The position numbers were made by a program, and so were the translations under genes. From Chryseobacterium viscerum (GTDB lineage Bacteria; Bacteroidota; Bacteroidia; Flavobacteriales; Weeksellaceae), in the NCBI RefSeq assembly GCF_025949665.1, contig NZ_JAPDFT010000001.1:1364001-1428000 (forward strand): a stretch of 64,000 nucleotides of DNA, written 5' to 3'. Of this stretch, positions 62,723 to 64,000 are shown piece after piece. The notes under the pieces are model-generated. The model ran no database searches, was not told the DNA's origin, and was given only the letters and a program-made list of their open reading frames with translations. Position 1 is the stretch's first letter, and each line of letters starts with the position of its first letter.

Positions 62723-63530
62723 ATAGTTTCGTTTTAGTTAGAGTCAGTCTGTTATTTAATTCGCTTAAGGACTCTTTTGAGAAGATACAAGGAGTACTTC
62801 TATAGAATTTGATGCAGAAATTCCTGAAAAACTCCTGTATTTTCATCCACAGAGACGATAAGCTGGTTAAAATAGATCACTGTATTTCCTTATCACTTCT
62901 TTTATAAAAAGTGATCGATAGATAAACAGAAAAAATAGTAGGATAGTAAGTAGGTGGGGTGGTTTCAGAGACCGTTCATTGCCGTTTTGATATCTTCAGA
63001 TATAAAAACGTTCACTTGGGTACTCATGAGTTGTAATAGTTTTTAATGGATTGGTTTTTCTTTCATTATTACATGAAATTTTTATGATTAATTTTTATGA
63101 TTAATTTTTATTTTATGGTTAGGGTAAAAATAATTGAATAAAAATATAAAGTGACTATACTTTCGTATAGTTTTAAATCAAAGTTTAATGAGTTAAGTGG
63201 AAATGTATTTTTTCTAAAGTGCTTTCAGAAAAGAGAATCCCTTTGTTTTCTTTTAAGAATAAAGTTTTATCCCAAAGCCTGTTTTTGATTTTTTCCTCTT
63301 AATCCCGTTTCTATACGTATGTAACACAGAAAAAAACATCCGTAATATGGAAAATGTAGTAAAATGGTAAATTTTAGATTTTTTTGTTATCAAAGTAAAT
63401 GTTTCATAGATTTAGATTTAATTATAATTAATTTTTGATAGATTTTTTTTATTTAAATTAATTATGAATATGTTTGCAAAAAGTAAATCTTATAAAAAAT
63501 AGTTTTTCACCCCTATTATATATTAAAAAT
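62723..63530. other. Long intergenic region, 808 bp
   Basis: No gene seen. It contains a short tandem repeat of ATTTTTATGATTA at about 63077-63110, a small dyad ACTATAC/GTATAGT followed by Ts at 63154-63171, and a TACGTATGT sequence at about 63314 that resembles the core of the motif before the TPR-HTH genes. A TATGTTTG at 63469-63476 could be a -7 element for the following regulator gene. The promoter of the giant surface protein was not identified. Confidence 0.45.
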
Positions 63531-64000
63531 ATGAGTGATAAAATAAATTCATTGTATCCCAGGAAAGGATCCGGGGTATCAGTTTTTGAAGAAAAAAGTA
63601 GAAACAAATACTTTAATGTGCTCAAAGCAGTATCAGGAACCAGTTTGGGGAGTGTTTACATTGCAGATCTTAAAACCAGAAAATTAGAGTTTATTTCAGA
63701 AAATCCTCTTCTTTTTTCAGGTTTGCGGTCTGCTGAAATTGAAAAAATGGGGTATAATTTTTTTCGTAAACACACCAAGAAGGAAGATCTGGAAATATTA
63801 AAAAAAGTGAGCATTTATGGACTTAAATTCTTTGATTGTCTTTCACCGGAAGAGAAAAAAGTACACACCATTACCTATGATTTCCATCTTAAATATACCA
63901 ATAGTATAGATGTGCTTGTCAATCATAGGATTACACCTATAGAGCTTGATGATGATGGAGAAATCTCTAAAATTGTTTGTGTAGTGTCCTATTCACTTAA
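63531..64000 (+). CDS. PAS-domain regulator, truncated by the window end
   Basis: An open frame from the ATG at 63531 continues to the last base (156 codons) with no stop. The sequence reads as a PAS sensor domain: YIADLKTRKLEFISENPLLFSGL at about residues 43-65, then a stretch FDCLSPEEKKVHTITYDFHLKY and HRITPIELDDDGEISKIVCVVSYSL. This resembles the flavobacterial PAS-LuxR regulators of about 250 residues, whose helix-turn-helix would lie beyond the window. The signal and targets are unknown; the adjacent surface-protein genes are candidates. Confidence 0.75.
   Translation, partial: MSDKINSLYPRKGSGVSVFEEKSRNKYFNVLKAVSGTSLGSVYIADLKTRKLEFISENPLLFSGLRSAEIEKMGYNFFRKHTKKEDLEILKKVSIYGLKFFDCLSPEEKKVHTITYDFHLKYTNSIDVLVNHRITPIELDDDGEISKIVCVVSYSL

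Overview
The window looks like a chromosomal stretch from a member of the Flavobacteriia, most likely Chryseobacterium or a close relative in the Weeksellaceae. The evidence is AT-rich DNA, type IX secretion (T9SS) sorting domains of both type A and type B, promoter-like TAnnTTTG -7 elements, a Bacteroidota-style bacteriocin-like leader peptide and GEVED/Fn3 surface proteins. No phage, insertion sequence with a transposase, or CRISPR array was seen. The taxon is inferred from gene content, not from a marker gene.

Layout. 1-2.4 kb: end of an unidentified gene, a lipoprotein and a TonB-receptor-like beta-barrel, then a tRNA-Arg. 2.6-3.8 kb: a small accessory patch with a gene remnant, a PAAR-like DUF4280 protein and a secreted ankyrin protein. 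4.0-10.8 kb: an all-minus-strand locus (AraC regulator, two pilin-like subunits, PapD-like chaperone, two-domain tip-like protein, usher-like beta-barrel) that reads as a divergent chaperone-usher pilus. 11.2-14.0 kb: an unlisted bacteriocin-like peptide and a DUF5675/PDZ-like secreted pair. 14.5-17.8 kb: three tandem class I terpene synthase paralogues with different NSE metal-binding motifs.

18-29 kb is an envelope and oxidative-stress region: small secreted and outer-membrane proteins, an ECF sigma factor with RskA-like anti-sigma factor, secreted MsrB, a fasciclin protein, two ferritin-like proteins, a TlpA-like thioredoxin, and an exported catalase followed by an ankyrin protein. 29.1-32.8 kb holds a two-component system (beta-propeller sensor kinase and NarL-type regulator). 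33-45.6 kb alternates small secreted proteins of the VGIxT type, two families of small helix-turn-helix proteins (called A and B here), detoxification genes (Ohr, epoxide hydrolase, SDR, iron alcohol dehydrogenase) and their TetR and AraC regulators with visible operators.

45.7-62.7 kb is a T9SS surface-protein region: an SGNH/PKD protein, a reprolysin-like metalloprotease, an IgGFc-binding-like type B protein and a 1502-residue Fn3/GEVED protein, plus two decayed T9SS fragments. It is interspersed with tandemly duplicated membrane-anchored TPR-HTH regulators whose upstream regions share a 17-bp motif. The window ends inside a PAS-domain regulator.

How it fits together: most of the window encodes surface structures and secreted products (pili, T9SS adhesins and protease, terpenes, a peptide) with local regulators beside them, plus redox and xenobiotic detoxification. 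The features most worth following are the pilus locus, the terpene synthase trio, the A/B helix-turn-helix module, and the TPR-HTH regulators with their shared upstream motif.
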